In this document: positions 9,515 through 17,726 of the stretch, one piece after another
How positions within the stretch are numbered: position 1 is the first letter of the stretch
How the letters are laid out: each line of letters begins with the position of its first letter
DNA from: Bacillus sp. SLBN-46
GTDB lineage: Bacteria > Bacillota > Bacilli > Bacillales > Cytobacillaceae
Length of the DNA: 64,000 nt
Assembly (NCBI RefSeq): GCF_031453555.1
Contig: NZ_JAVIZM010000001.1
Span: 1,681,001-1,745,000 of the forward strand
Direction: 5' to 3'
Translations under genes and position numbers: made by a program
The notes under the pieces: generated by a model
The model's database searches: none
What the model saw: only the letters and a program-made list of their open reading frames with translations
Told to the model about the DNA's origin: nothing

Positions 9515-9997
9515 ATGTCTAATAGAGAATATGAGTCAAGGGAAGCGAATCAAAATCGTAACGACGAATCTTCCAGCAACTTTATCCTAGGAGCTTTTAT
9601 TGGCGGGGTAGTTGGAGCTGCAGCGGCTTTACTTTTTGCACCTAAGACAGGGAAAGAGCTCCGTTCAACGTTAACGAATCAAGCAGGTTCAATTATGGAC
9701 AAGAGTGGTTCATTACGGGAGAATGTAGTTAGTAAGAGTAGTGAATTAGCATCTAAAACGGCATCCCTTTCCCAGGGGATTGTGCTTCAATCCTCCGAAC
9801 TAGTAAATAAGGTAAAGGGAAAGCAATCTCCCAAAGAAGAATCTGAGTTAACTTATATTCCAATCCAGCATGGAAAGGAAAAGGGAACTGTAAAAAAGGC
9901 GAATGATTCAGGGCCGAATGACAGTGAAGAAATTCGTAAAAAATTAGAAGAAGCTCAAAAAGCTTTTGATGAAGAAGAGAGCAAAGTAAAACTTTAA
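9515..9997 (+). CDS. ytxH: General stress protein YtxH
   Basis: A 160-residue YtxH-family protein. After a hydrophilic N-terminus comes a glycine/alanine-rich transmembrane segment (about residues 25-48, FILGAFIGGVVGAAAALLF), then the family signature APKTGKELR. The remainder is serine- and lysine-rich, with amphipathic repeats and an acidic end. The start has AAGGAGGAACG upstream. It is the second gene of the sigma-B-type operon. A desiccation or stress-protection role is inferred from the family, not shown. Confidence 0.88.
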   Translation: MSNREYESREANQNRNDESSSNFILGAFIGGVVGAAAALLFAPKTGKELRSTLTNQAGSIMDKSGSLRENVVSKSSELASKTASLSQGIVLQSSELVNKVKGKQSPKEESELTYIPIQHGKEKGTVKKANDSGPNDSEEIRKKLEEAQKAFDEEESKVKL

Positions 9998-10117
9998 TAG
10001 TTATATTATTTGTGATACAAACGGTGAAGTGATAAAATGACTTCACCGTTTATTTTTATTTAAAGTAGGTCGGGTTCATAGCTGACAGTATGCTTTTTTT
10101 AATGGAGGAATGTAAAG

Positions 10118-10450
10118 ATGCTAGAAAAAATTGATTCAATTGAACAGTTTGATGAAATAGTAAAAAAAGAAAGTAGATTTTATTTGTTAAAGCACAGTTT
10201 AACATGCCCGATCAGTCATGCTGCGTACAAGGAGTACGAAAAATATGCAAATGAAAATCAGAATATGCCGACATACTTTTTAGCTGTACAAGATTCACGG
10301 CCACTTTCTAACGAGGTTGCAGAAAGATTTCAAATTAAGCATGAATCACCACAAGCAATCCTAATTTCGAATGGAGAAGCAACTTGGAATGCTTCACATT
10401 GGAAAATTACCAACAAGGCACTACTAACTGCAAGTAATGTCACTCAATAA
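10118..10450 (+). CDS. ytxJ: Bacillithiol system redox-active protein YtxJ
   Basis: A 110-residue thioredoxin-fold protein of the YtxJ (monothiol bacilliredoxin-like) family. The single active-site cysteine lies in KHSLTCPISHAAY (about C31), and a cis-proline region lies around ESPQA. It probably reverses bacillithiolation of proteins; this follows from the family. It sits 120 bp downstream of ytxH with its own GGAGG and is the last gene of the stress operon. Confidence 0.85.
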   Translation: MLEKIDSIEQFDEIVKKESRFYLLKHSLTCPISHAAYKEYEKYANENQNMPTYFLAVQDSRPLSNEVAERFQIKHESPQAILISNGEATWNASHWKITNKALLTASNVTQ

Positions 10451-10459
10451 GCAATACTA

Positions 10460-10490
10460 AAAGGGGATGAATGTTCATCCTCTTCTTTAT
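10460..10490 (+). terminator. Terminator after ytxJ
   Basis: AAGGGGATGAA / TTCATCCTCTT imperfect stem with a very short loop and a T-rich tail. Confidence 0.5.
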
Positions 10491-10505
10491 AAAAAGTTTA
10501 GACAC

Positions 10506-10527
10506 GTATGTTAAGTAGGTAACATAC
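10506..10527. repeat. Perfect inverted repeat upstream of aroA
   Basis: GTATGTTA at 10506-10513 and TAACATAC at 10520-10527 form an 8-bp perfect inverted repeat around 6 bp. A second palindrome, AACGCTT-AA-AAGCGTT, follows at about 10556-10571. Both lie upstream of the aroA promoter and may be operators. Confidence 0.5.
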
Positions 10528-10592
10528 AATACTTTTATATACCTAATGACACTTTAACGCTTAAAAGCGTTTAATTAATAAAGAAAAAATGA

Positions 10593-10621
10593 GTGACAAA
10601 GAAATATATTTCCGCTATAAT
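10593..10621 (+). promoter_or_regulatory. Sigma-A promoter of aroA
   Basis: GTGACA (10593-10598), 17-bp spacer, perfect TATAAT (10616-10621), about 97 bp before the aroA start. Confidence 0.7.
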
Positions 10622-10718
10622 AAAGCCTAATTATTGAAATATTATAAAATTTAAAATTTTAGATGTAAATCATTATGAGTTTAGTAACTGATTTGCAAAT
10701 GAAAGGACGGGGACGAAT

Positions 10719-11798
10719 ATGGGCAAAAAGGTTGAATTGGATCAATTAAGAGCACGTGTCGATGAGTTAAACTTGGAATTATTGAGGCTAATTAATGAAA
10801 GAGCTCATCTCGTCCAAGAGATTGGACGGGTAAAAGAAAATCAAGGTGTGTACCGTTACGATCCAGTCCGTGAAAGAAAAATGCTTGATATCATTAAAGA
10901 GCATAACGATGGACCATTTGAAAATTCTACAATCGACCATATTTTCAAAGAAATTTTTAAAGCAGGTTTAGATCTTCAAAAGGATGATCATGAGAAAGCC
11001 CTGCTTGTATCAAGAAAGAAGAAGCCTGAAAATACGATTGTAAACCTAAAGGGAGAAACTATAGGTGATGGTAAGCCACATTTTGTGTTTGGTCCATGTG
11101 CGGTTGAATCCTATGAGCAGGTAGCTACGGTTGCCAAGGCGATGAAGGAAAAGGGCTTAAAGCTTCTCCGTGGTGGTGCATATAAACCAAGGACTTCTCC
11201 TTATGATTTCCAAGGATTAGGTGTGGAAGGGCTAAAAATCTTAAAGCGTGTAGCAGATGAATACGATATGGCAGTAATTAGCGAAATCGTAAACCCAGCC
11301 GATATTGAAATGGCTTTAGATTATATTGACGTGATCCAAATTGGTGCACGGAACATGCAGAACTTTGAACTATTAAAAGCGGCAGGGGCAGTAAATAAAC
11401 CTGTATTGTTAAAAAGAGGGATTGCTGCAACGATTGAAGAGTTTATCAATGCAGCAGAATACATTATGGCACAAGGGAATGGCCAAATTATCCTTTGTGA
11501 AAGAGGTATTCGGACATACGAGCGTGCTACTAGAAACACACTTGATATTTCAGCAGTACCAATTCTTAAACAAGAAACCCATTTACCAGTAATGGTAGAT
11601 GTTACTCATTCTACTGGTAGAAGAGACTTGTTATTACCTGCTGCAAAAGCAGCGATTGCCATTGGTGCAGACGGAGTCATGGCTGAAGTTCATCCAGACC
11701 CGGCAGTTGCCTTATCCGACCAAAAGCAACAAATGGACCTTGACCAATTTGACAAATTTTATAATGAATTACTAGCATCAAACTTTGTAAGGATTTAA
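10719..11798 (+). CDS. aroA: Bifunctional 3-deoxy-7-phosphoheptulonate synthase / chorismate mutase
   Basis: A 359-residue enzyme of aromatic amino-acid synthesis. Residues 1-85 are an AroQ-type chorismate mutase domain ([19 protein letters not shown], with [10 protein letters not shown]). This acts both as mutase and as the feedback sensor for chorismate/prephenate. Residues from about 110 form a type I-beta DAHP synthase barrel ([42 protein letters not shown]), condensing PEP with erythrose 4-phosphate. The ATG has AAAGGACGGGG upstream. It has its own promoter and terminator, between ytxJ and ccpA. In Bacillus this gene is called aroA (or aroG). Confidence 0.93.
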   Translation: MGKKVELDQLRARVDELNLELLRLINERAHLVQEIGRVKENQGVYRYDPVRERKMLDIIKEHNDGPFENSTIDHIFKEIFKAGLDLQKDDHEKALLVSRKKKPENTIVNLKGETIGDGKPHFVFGPCAVESYEQVATVAKAMKEKGLKLLRGGAYKPRTSPYDFQGLGVEGLKILKRVADEYDMAVISEIVNPADIEMALDYIDVIQIGARNMQNFELLKAAGAVNKPVLLKRGIAATIEEFINAAEYIMAQGNGQIILCERGIRTYERATRNTLDISAVPILKQETHLPVMVDVTHSTGRRDLLLPAAKAAIAIGADGVMAEVHPDPAVALSDQKQQMDLDQFDKFYNELLASNFVRI

Positions 11799-11806
11799 TT
11801 TTGGTA

Positions 11807-11843
11807 AAAAAACCTCCTGCACATGCTTGCAGGAGGTTTTTTT
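11807..11843 (+). terminator. Terminator after aroA
   Basis: Strong stem AAAAAACCTCCTGCA / TGCAGGAGGTTTTTT with a 6-nt loop. Confidence 0.88.
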
Positions 11844-11873
11844 GAGGACTTTTAGAAAAATATACGAAAAATG

Positions 11874-11901
11874 TTGACAAATGCAATTGCGGCTTTAATA
11901 T
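11874..11901 (+). promoter_or_regulatory. Sigma-A promoter candidate of ccpA
   Basis: Perfect TTGACA (11874-11879), 16-bp spacer, TAATAT (11896-11901), giving a leader of roughly 115 nt before ccpA. Confidence 0.55.
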
Positions 11902-12024
11902 TCTTATCGTATCATTAAATACATACTAAGATTGTTTATTATCTCACAATCAATATTATGACTAGGTTTTTAATAACAGATGTAAAATAAAGAAAACAAT
12001 GTACGTTACAGGAGAGTGTTATAA

Positions 12025-13023
12025 GTGAATATAACTATTTATGATGTGGCTAGGGAAGCAAATGTATCAATGGCGACAGTTTCCCGTGTAGTAAATGGAA
12101 ATCCAAATGTTAAACCAGTAACCCGGAAAAAGGTGTTAGAAGTTATTGAAAGATTAGGGTACCGCCCGAATGCCGTAGCAAGAGGATTAGCTAGTAAAAA
12201 AACAACAACAGTTGGAGTAATTATCCCAGATATATCTAATATCTTTTTTGCAGAGTTAGCTCGAGGCATAGAAGATATTGCCACTATGTACAAGTACAAT
12301 ATCATTTTGAGCAATTCTGACCAAAACATGGACAAGGAATTACACTTACTTAATACGATGCTTGGGAAACAAGTAGATGGAATTGTGTTCATGGGCGGGA
12401 ATATTACCGCAGATCACGTAGAGGAATTTGAGAAATCTCCAGTACCGATTGTTCTTGCGGGTTCTATTGAAGAGTCAAATAAGATTCCATCTGTAAACAT
12501 TGATTATGAAGAAGCAGTATATGATTCCGTAAAGGAATTCATTGAAAAGGGCCATAAGAATATCGCCATTGTGGTGGGACCGCTTCATGAACCGAAAAAT
12601 GCCCAGAAAAAACTTAAAGGGTATCAAAGGGCGCTTCAAGAAGCCGGACTTCCTTATAATGAAGAGCTTATAGTTGAAGGAGATTATACGTACGATTCAG
12701 GTATTGAAGCCTTTGAAAAATTACTTGAGGCATCAGCAAGACCAACAGCCATTTTAGTTGGAGCGGATGAAATGGCACTGGGAGTCGTTCATGGGGCCGA
12801 GGATAAAGGTTATAAAATTCCTGAGGATTTTGAAGTAATAACATCAGATAATACCAGATTATCACTAATGGTTCGTCCACAGCTTACAACGATTGTGCAG
12901 CCGTTATATGATATTGGCGCTGTTGCAATGCGACTCTTAACGAAATTAATGAATAAAGAAGGCGTTGAAGAACAAATTGTCGTACTTCCTCACCGAATTG
13001 AGCATCGTGACTCTACTAAATAA
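12025..13023 (+). CDS. ccpA: Catabolite control protein A (CcpA)
   Basis: A 332-residue LacI/GalR-family regulator, the master carbon catabolite regulator of Firmicutes. It binds cre sites when complexed with HPr-Ser46-P. The helix-turn-helix is [20 protein letters not shown] (residues 3-22). The hinge helix region contains [12 protein letters not shown], and the periplasmic-binding-protein-like core runs from about residue 60. The sequence closely resembles B. subtilis CcpA across its whole length. The start is GTG at 12025 with AGGAGAG upstream. Candidate target sites are visible in this window at acuABC, at ackA, and weakly before pfkA. Confidence 0.96.
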   Translation: MNITIYDVAREANVSMATVSRVVNGNPNVKPVTRKKVLEVIERLGYRPNAVARGLASKKTTTVGVIIPDISNIFFAELARGIEDIATMYKYNIILSNSDQNMDKELHLLNTMLGKQVDGIVFMGGNITADHVEEFEKSPVPIVLAGSIEESNKIPSVNIDYEEAVYDSVKEFIEKGHKNIAIVVGPLHEPKNAQKKLKGYQRALQEAGLPYNEELIVEGDYTYDSGIEAFEKLLEASARPTAILVGADEMALGVVHGAEDKGYKIPEDFEVITSDNTRLSLMVRPQLTTIVQPLYDIGAVAMRLLTKLMNKEGVEEQIVVLPHRIEHRDSTK

Positions 13024-13039
13024 CTTAAAGATGAAAAAT

Positions 13040-13075
13040 AAAAGGGCTTGCCATTAAGATGGCAGGCCCTTTTGG
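13040..13075. terminator. Bidirectional terminator between ccpA and acuC
   Basis: AAAAGGGCTTGCCAT / ATGGCAGGCCCTTTT stem with one G-T pair and a 4-nt loop, between converging genes. Confidence 0.82.
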
Positions 13076-14235
13076 CTTTTTTGTTGATTACGAATTGGGT
13101 ATAGAGCTTTTTCTAACGTAATTTCATTCTTCTCTGTGATCTCAGCTTTTCTTGGGATAGGTGTATATAAGTTGTCAGGGTCGTCCCATTCTTTCGGTAA
13201 AGTAACGGGAGACTCATTTTGCCACTGTTCAATCCATGCATCAGGTAGATTCCCTGAACAATTTGAGTTTTCTGTCATCTCAAGCCAGATGAGTGCCCAT
13301 GCTCTTGGAACCACTCGCCAAATGTCATAACCACCGCCACCAACTGCAATCCATTTTCCATTACAGTATTGATGAGCAATTTCATGCGCAATCTTTGGGA
13401 TTTCACGATAAATTTTCATCGTTGCTGATAAGTGTGTTAACGGATCAAAATAATGGGAATCAGCTCCATTTTGAGTAAGTATCACATCAGGCTTAAAAAA
13501 TTCAGCTACCTCTTTTATGGAGTTTGTATAGGCTTGGAGCCAGGAATCATCTTCTGTAAAAGCATCTACAGGTATGTTAAAAGAATACCCGTAACCAGGG
13601 CCCTGGCCTCTTTCATTGATATTTCCGGTACCTGGAAATAAATATCGTCCGGTTTCATGAATGGAAAGGGTGCAAACATTGGGGTCGTCGTAAAAGGACC
13701 ATTGGACACCATCCCCATGGTGGGCATCAGTATCTACATATAACACACGTGCATGGTATTTTTCCTGAAGGTACTTAATAGCAACCGAACTATCATTATA
13801 TACACAAAATCCAGACGCTTTTCCGCGGAACCCATGGTGTAAACCGCCTCCAAGGTGAAGGGCATGGAGAGACTTACCTGTCATAACCTGGTCAACTGCG
13901 GCTATGGTACCGCCTACTAATAAGGCACTGGCTTCGTGCATGTTCGGGAATATGGGTGTGTCTTCTGTACCTAATCCATAATTTTCAGCGATTTCTTTTG
14001 AAAGTTCTCCGTGTCCTGCTTTCTTAACCGCTTCTATGTAACTGCGATCATGTATAAGGGCTAACTCTTCATCTGTTGCCATCCTAGGGGAGATGATATC
14101 CGCAGGATCTAACGCATTCATCTTCTCCAACAAGTCAACAGTTAGTTTAAGCCTAAATTGGTTAAAAGGATGATGACTGCTGAATTTATAATTCAACAGT
14201 TCTTCTGAGAATACAAAGGAACACCGATCACTCAT
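13054..14235 (-). CDS. acuC: Acetoin utilisation protein / NAD-independent protein deacetylase AcuC
   Basis: A 393-residue class I histone-deacetylase-fold enzyme. In B. subtilis AcuC deacetylates and so reactivates acetyl-CoA synthetase. Zinc-site and active-site segments are visible: [11 protein letters not shown] (paired histidines), [12 protein letters not shown] (metal ligands), [14 protein letters not shown], and GGGGYD near the C-terminus. I start at ATG 14235 because it overlaps the acuB stop in a 4-bp ATGA and has a GGGGAT ribosome site; the in-frame ATG at 14262 has none. It is the last gene of acuABC, followed by a shared terminator with ccpA. Confidence 0.93.
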   Translation of the reverse strand: MSDRCSFVFSEELLNYKFSSHHPFNQFRLKLTVDLLEKMNALDPADIISPRMATDEELALIHDRSYIEAVKKAGHGELSKEIAENYGLGTEDTPIFPNMHEASALLVGGTIAAVDQVMTGKSLHALHLGGGLHHGFRGKASGFCVYNDSSVAIKYLQEKYHARVLYVDTDAHHGDGVQWSFYDDPNVCTLSIHETGRYLFPGTGNINERGQGPGYGYSFNIPVDAFTEDDSWLQAYTNSIKEVAEFFKPDVILTQNGADSHYFDPLTHLSATMKIYREIPKIAHEIAHQYCNGKWIAVGGGGYDIWRVVPRAWALIWLEMTENSNCSGNLPDAWIEQWQNESPVTLPKEWDDPDNLYTPIPRKAEITEKNEITLEKALYPIRNQQKSQKGLPS

Positions 14236-14879
14236 ATGGAAATCCCCGGGAGGTTCGGCCATAGGACATGATGCCCGGCTTGCTTAAGATCCTGAATAAG
14301 GGCTGTTGGATTCATTGTCTGAACTCTAATGACCAGGATTTTAAAATGTTCATCTGTCTTATCTGGATAAACGAGAACACTCAAAATGTTAGCCTTTCGA
14401 TTTTTAATCACATTTGTAATGTCGCTAAGAATACCAGCAAGATTTGGAACCTTTATTTCGATCTGAGACCCCGGCTGATGGGCCCCTGTTAATTCAACCA
14501 AGGTTCGGAGTAAATCCGTTTCTGTGACGATTCCCACTAGTTTACGGTCATTAATGATGGGAATACAACTGATTTTATGTTCATAAAATAGGCCAGCCAC
14601 TTCTTCCACGAAATCCAGTGGATGCCCTGTAATCATATCTCTTTCCATAATCGTCTCAAGTGGCTTTTTCAGATCTTCGGGATGCTCATTTGCATGAAAA
14701 ATGGAGGGCGTTGCTTCCCTTATTTTAGCGACAGTGACTAACCCCATAAGATGTCTTTGATTATCAATGACGGGTATATGACGGATTTTTTTTGTTTCCA
14801 TTAATTTCATCGCATCAGCAATGGTGTCTGTTGGTAAAAGTGTGGCCACATCTGTTTTCATAATTTCTTCCACTATCAT
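14232..14879 (-). CDS. acuB: Acetoin utilisation protein AcuB (CBS pair + ACT)
   Basis: A 215-residue cytosolic protein with two CBS domains (about residues 1-60 and 75-135), which form an adenosine-nucleotide-binding Bateman module, followed by an ACT-like domain (about 140-210). The CBS signature [18 protein letters not shown] is clear, and the second domain holds [23 protein letters not shown]. It probably senses nucleotide state for the acetate/acetoin module; the mechanism is not known. It lies between acuA and acuC and overlaps acuC by 4 bp, so translation is likely coupled. Confidence 0.92.
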   Translation of the reverse strand: MIVEEIMKTDVATLLPTDTIADAMKLMETKKIRHIPVIDNQRHLMGLVTVAKIREATPSIFHANEHPEDLKKPLETIMERDMITGHPLDFVEEVAGLFYEHKISCIPIINDRKLVGIVTETDLLRTLVELTGAHQPGSQIEIKVPNLAGILSDITNVIKNRKANILSVLVYPDKTDEHFKILVIRVQTMNPTALIQDLKQAGHHVLWPNLPGISI

Positions 14880-14918
14880 AAAATCACCTCAGGTCTCAAG
14901 TGAATTTCAGCTAAATAT

Positions 14919-15551
14919 TTAATACATAAACCGGTTCATAAACCGAAGACGGTCAAACTTTTGGATGGATTCCATATCGACTCTCTTGCCCATTCGAGCC
15001 ATCAGGCAGTTAGCTGGATGGGAACAAATTTCCGGATCATCCGTCGCATACCATTCAAGCCCACCGGCATTCATCATTTTTTCCATTACTTTTCGATAAT
15101 CCCACACATTTAGCTTGGTACCTTTTAGATCCCAATGCCAATAGTACTCTGTTGTGATCGTAATATAATCTTCCATTGCATCATCCATCATGGAAACAAT
15201 TAACAGGTTTTTACCTACAGAGCAGCCTCTAAATTGTGGAATTACCTCGATGGCACCCAATTCAATTAAATTATCCATTTTCCCTTCAGACCATCTTTCA
15301 AGGGGGTCTGGATATAAATAAGTAACGTAACCAACAATGGTGTTCCTATGTCTGGCAATAATAATTCTACCTTCTGGAAGATTGGCGATACCCACTAAAG
15401 CTTTATGCTGTTGTAAAGGAGGACGAAAAGCAACAAGGTCTTCGTGAAATTCATAACCTGCTAATTTATCAGATGGAATAGGTCCTTCGATTATTAAATT
15501 CCCATGAGGTGTTTTCAATTCTTTTGCATTGTATGTTTTCTTGTGTTCCAT
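14919..15551 (-). CDS. acuA: Acetyl-CoA synthetase acetyltransferase AcuA
   Basis: A 210-residue GNAT-fold acetyltransferase. In B. subtilis AcuA acetylates the catalytic lysine of AcsA and switches it off, opposed by AcuC. The acetyl-CoA-binding region is around LIELGAIEVIPQFRGCSVGKNLL (the RGCSVG element corresponds to the GNAT motif A loop). It is the first gene of acuABC, transcribed divergently from acsA, with an AGGTGACC ribosome site. The shared intergenic region holds a cre-like site. Confidence 0.92.
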   Translation of the reverse strand: MEHKKTYNAKELKTPHGNLIIEGPIPSDKLAGYEFHEDLVAFRPPLQQHKALVGIANLPEGRIIIARHRNTIVGYVTYLYPDPLERWSEGKMDNLIELGAIEVIPQFRGCSVGKNLLIVSMMDDAMEDYITITTEYYWHWDLKGTKLNVWDYRKVMEKMMNAGGLEWYATDDPEICSHPANCLMARMGKRVDMESIQKFDRLRFMNRFMY

Positions 15552-15591
15552 AAGGTCACCTGCCTTAAAAAATCGTTAGTACATTAATTCT

Positions 15592-15597
15592 ATTATA
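15592..15597 (-). promoter_or_regulatory. -10 element of the acuABC promoter
   Basis: TATAAT on the minus strand. The -35 position falls on the cre-like site at 15614-15627 and matches the consensus poorly. Confidence 0.5.
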
Positions 15598-15613
15598 CAT
15601 AAAATCTAGTAAG

Positions 15614-15627
15614 AGAAAGCGATTTCA
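15614..15627. promoter_or_regulatory. cre-like CcpA operator at acuABC/acsA
   Basis: AGAAAGCGATTTCA differs from the cre consensus TGWNANCGNTNWCA only at the first base. It overlaps the expected -35 region of acuABC, a position fitting repression. Confidence 0.55.
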
Positions 15628-15720
15628 CAAAATTTTCTGTTTTATATAGGACCTTCTCGCCTTCTGCTCCAATCAACATAGCAATAAATCTATTATTTAT
15701 GAATAATAATATTTAAAAAA

Positions 15721-15749
15721 TTGTGAATAGTTCCTATTTGTACTATAAT
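15721..15749 (+). promoter_or_regulatory. Sigma-A promoter of acsA
   Basis: TTGTGA (15721-15726), 17-bp spacer, perfect TATAAT (15744-15749), about 30 bp before the acsA start with its AGAGGGGGAG ribosome site. Confidence 0.7.
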
Positions 15750-15780
15750 AATCTCTATAAAGTAAGAGGGGGAGATAGTA

Positions 15781-17500
15781 ATGAAAGTGGAAGCGCTACC
15801 AGTTGTACAAGGAGACCATAATCTAGGTAATTATGATGAGATGTACAAACAATTTGACTGGAAAGAAACAGAAAAGGCATTCTCTTGGAGTGAAACAGGG
15901 CTTGTTAACTTGGCATATGAGGCCATTGACCGCCATGCAAAGACCTTCCGAAAAAATAAAATTGCTCTTTACTATCGAGACGGTTTTCGCAATGAAAAGT
16001 ACACATTTAAGGAAATGAAGGATCTCTCAAGTAAAGCTGGTAATGTGTTAAAGAGTTATGGAGATGTAGAAAAAGGAGACCGCGTATTTATTTTTATGCC
16101 TCGTTCTCCAGAGCTTTACTTTACTGTTCTTGGTGCTATTAAGCTTGGAGCCATCGTTGGTCCTTTATTTGAAGCCTTTATGGAAGGCGCGGTTCGTGAC
16201 CGCCTCCAGGATAGTGAAGCTAAAGTTCTAGTAACTACACCTGAATTATTGGATCGTGTACCTGTGGAAGATTTACCTGCCTTAAAGCATATTTTCCTTG
16301 TTGGAAAAAATGTGGAGGAACAAGGTCAATACATTGACTTCCTTGGGAAGTTTGAGAAGGCCAGTAAGGAACTTAAGATTGAATGGGTAGACAGGACAGA
16401 TGGCTTAATTTTGCATTACACATCAGGTTCAACCGGCAAGCCTAAAAGGGGTATTGCATGTACATAATGCAATGATTCAGCATTATCAAACGGCAAAGTG
16501 GGTCCTAGATTTAAAAGAGGATGATGTGTATTGGTGTACAGCAGATCCAGGCTGGGTAACAGGAACGTCGTATGGTATTTTTGGACCGTGGTTAACGGGA
16601 ACGTCTAATGTCATTGTAGGAGGACGTTTTAGCCCTGAAACCTGGTATCAGATGATTGAGGACTTTGGGGTTACCGTTTGGTATAGTGCTCCTACTGCCT
16701 TCCGGATGTTAATGGGTGCGGGAGATGAACTTGTAAAGAAATTTGATTTAAGCAGTCTTCGTCATATTCTAAGTGTGGGTGAACCATTGAACCCAGAAGT
16801 GGTCAAATGGGGTGTAAAAGTATTTAATCATCGTATTCATGATAACTGGTGGATGACGGAAACAGGTGCACAACTGATCAGTAACTATCCATGTATGAAA
16901 ATTAAACCTGGTTCGATGGGTAAGCCGATTCCAGGCGTGCAGGCTGCAATTGTCGATAATCAAGGAAACGAATTGCCGCCATATCGGATGGGGAATCTGG
17001 CCATTAAAAAGGGCTGGCCTTCCATGATGCACACTATTTGGAATAATCCTGAGAAATTTGAATCCTACTTTATGCCAGGTGACTGGTACGTATCCGGGGA
17101 TTCGGCTTATATGGATGAGGATGGCTATTTCTGGTTCCAAGGTAGGGTGGATGATGTTATTATGACATCAGGAGAGCGTGTAGGACCATTTGAGGTGGAA
17201 AGTAAGCTTGTGGAACACCCAGCAGTAGCAGAAGCAGGCGTAATTGGTAAACCAGACCCTGTACGTGGTGAAATCATTAAAGCGTTTGTTGCGCTACGTG
17301 AAGGCTTTGAGGCTTCTGAAGAGCTGAAAGAGGAAATCAGACAATTTGTCAAAAAAGGACTAGCAGCCCATGCTGCACCAAGAGAAATTGATTTCCGAGA
17401 TAAACTGCCAAAAACAAGAAGTGGTAAGATTATGCGACGCGTTTTAAAGGCGTGGGAGCTTAATTTGCCGACAGGTGATCTTTCAACTATGGAAGATTAA
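15781..17500 (+). pseudogene. acsA: Acetyl-CoA synthetase AcsA, interrupted by +1 frameshift
   Basis: Together the two halves encode a complete AMP-forming acetate--CoA ligase (about 572 residues). The frame from 15781 ends at 16467 just after the AMP-binding motif YTSGSTGKPK. The continuation HVHNAMIQHY runs in another frame to 17500 and includes the WWMTETG and SGERVGPFEVES segments and the C-terminal KTRSGKIMRR lysine region. Removing one A from the AAAA run at 16444-16447 restores KPKGVLHVHNA, the expected family sequence. Both halves are otherwise intact and conserved, so a sequencing error or a very recent mutation is likely. It is divergent from acuABC, whose products control this enzyme. 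Confidence 0.88.
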
Positions 17501-17507
17501 TTGAAAC

Positions 17508-17541
17508 AAAAACCGCACCGACATTTCGGTGCGGTTTTTAC
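17508..17541 (+). terminator. Terminator after acsA
   Basis: Perfect 14-bp stem AAAAACCGCACCGA / TCGGTGCGGTTTTT with a 4-nt loop. Confidence 0.88.
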
Positions 17542-17543
17542 TA

Positions 17544-17726
17544 TTGTTTAGGAAATTAAAAAATGGTCCGAGTGTGGATAACTAAACTAGTTGTCTGAAT
17601 CTAGCTCCAGCGCCTAGCCCCTCGGGTCAAATAACCTTCGGCAAGAAAAGTCAAAAGGCGGACTTTTCCCGCCGAAGAACATTTGCCTGTCGGGGCTGAA
17701 CGAGGCGCTTCCGCCTTTTGTTCTTT
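17544..17726 (+). repeat. Intergenic self-complementary repeat, copy 1
   Basis: The last 136 bp (17591-17726) are identical to 38835-38970, with about 47 bp of looser similarity before them. Nested inverted pairs (AGCGCCT...AGGCGCT, CTTCGGC...GCCGAAG, AAAAGT...ACTTTT) fold it into one long imperfect hairpin. It lies between the acsA terminator and the convergent penicillin-binding protein gene. No open frame is present. Confidence 0.9.

Noticed and set aside
13136..13641. Several plus-strand open frames over acuC
   Set aside because: Antisense shadows of a well-conserved deacetylase gene, without Shine-Dalgarno sequences or family resemblance.
16437..16470. Programmed frameshifting in acsA
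   Set aside because: AAAAGGGG has slippery character but the AcsA family is not known to use recoding, and two other genes here have the same kind of homopolymer insertion.
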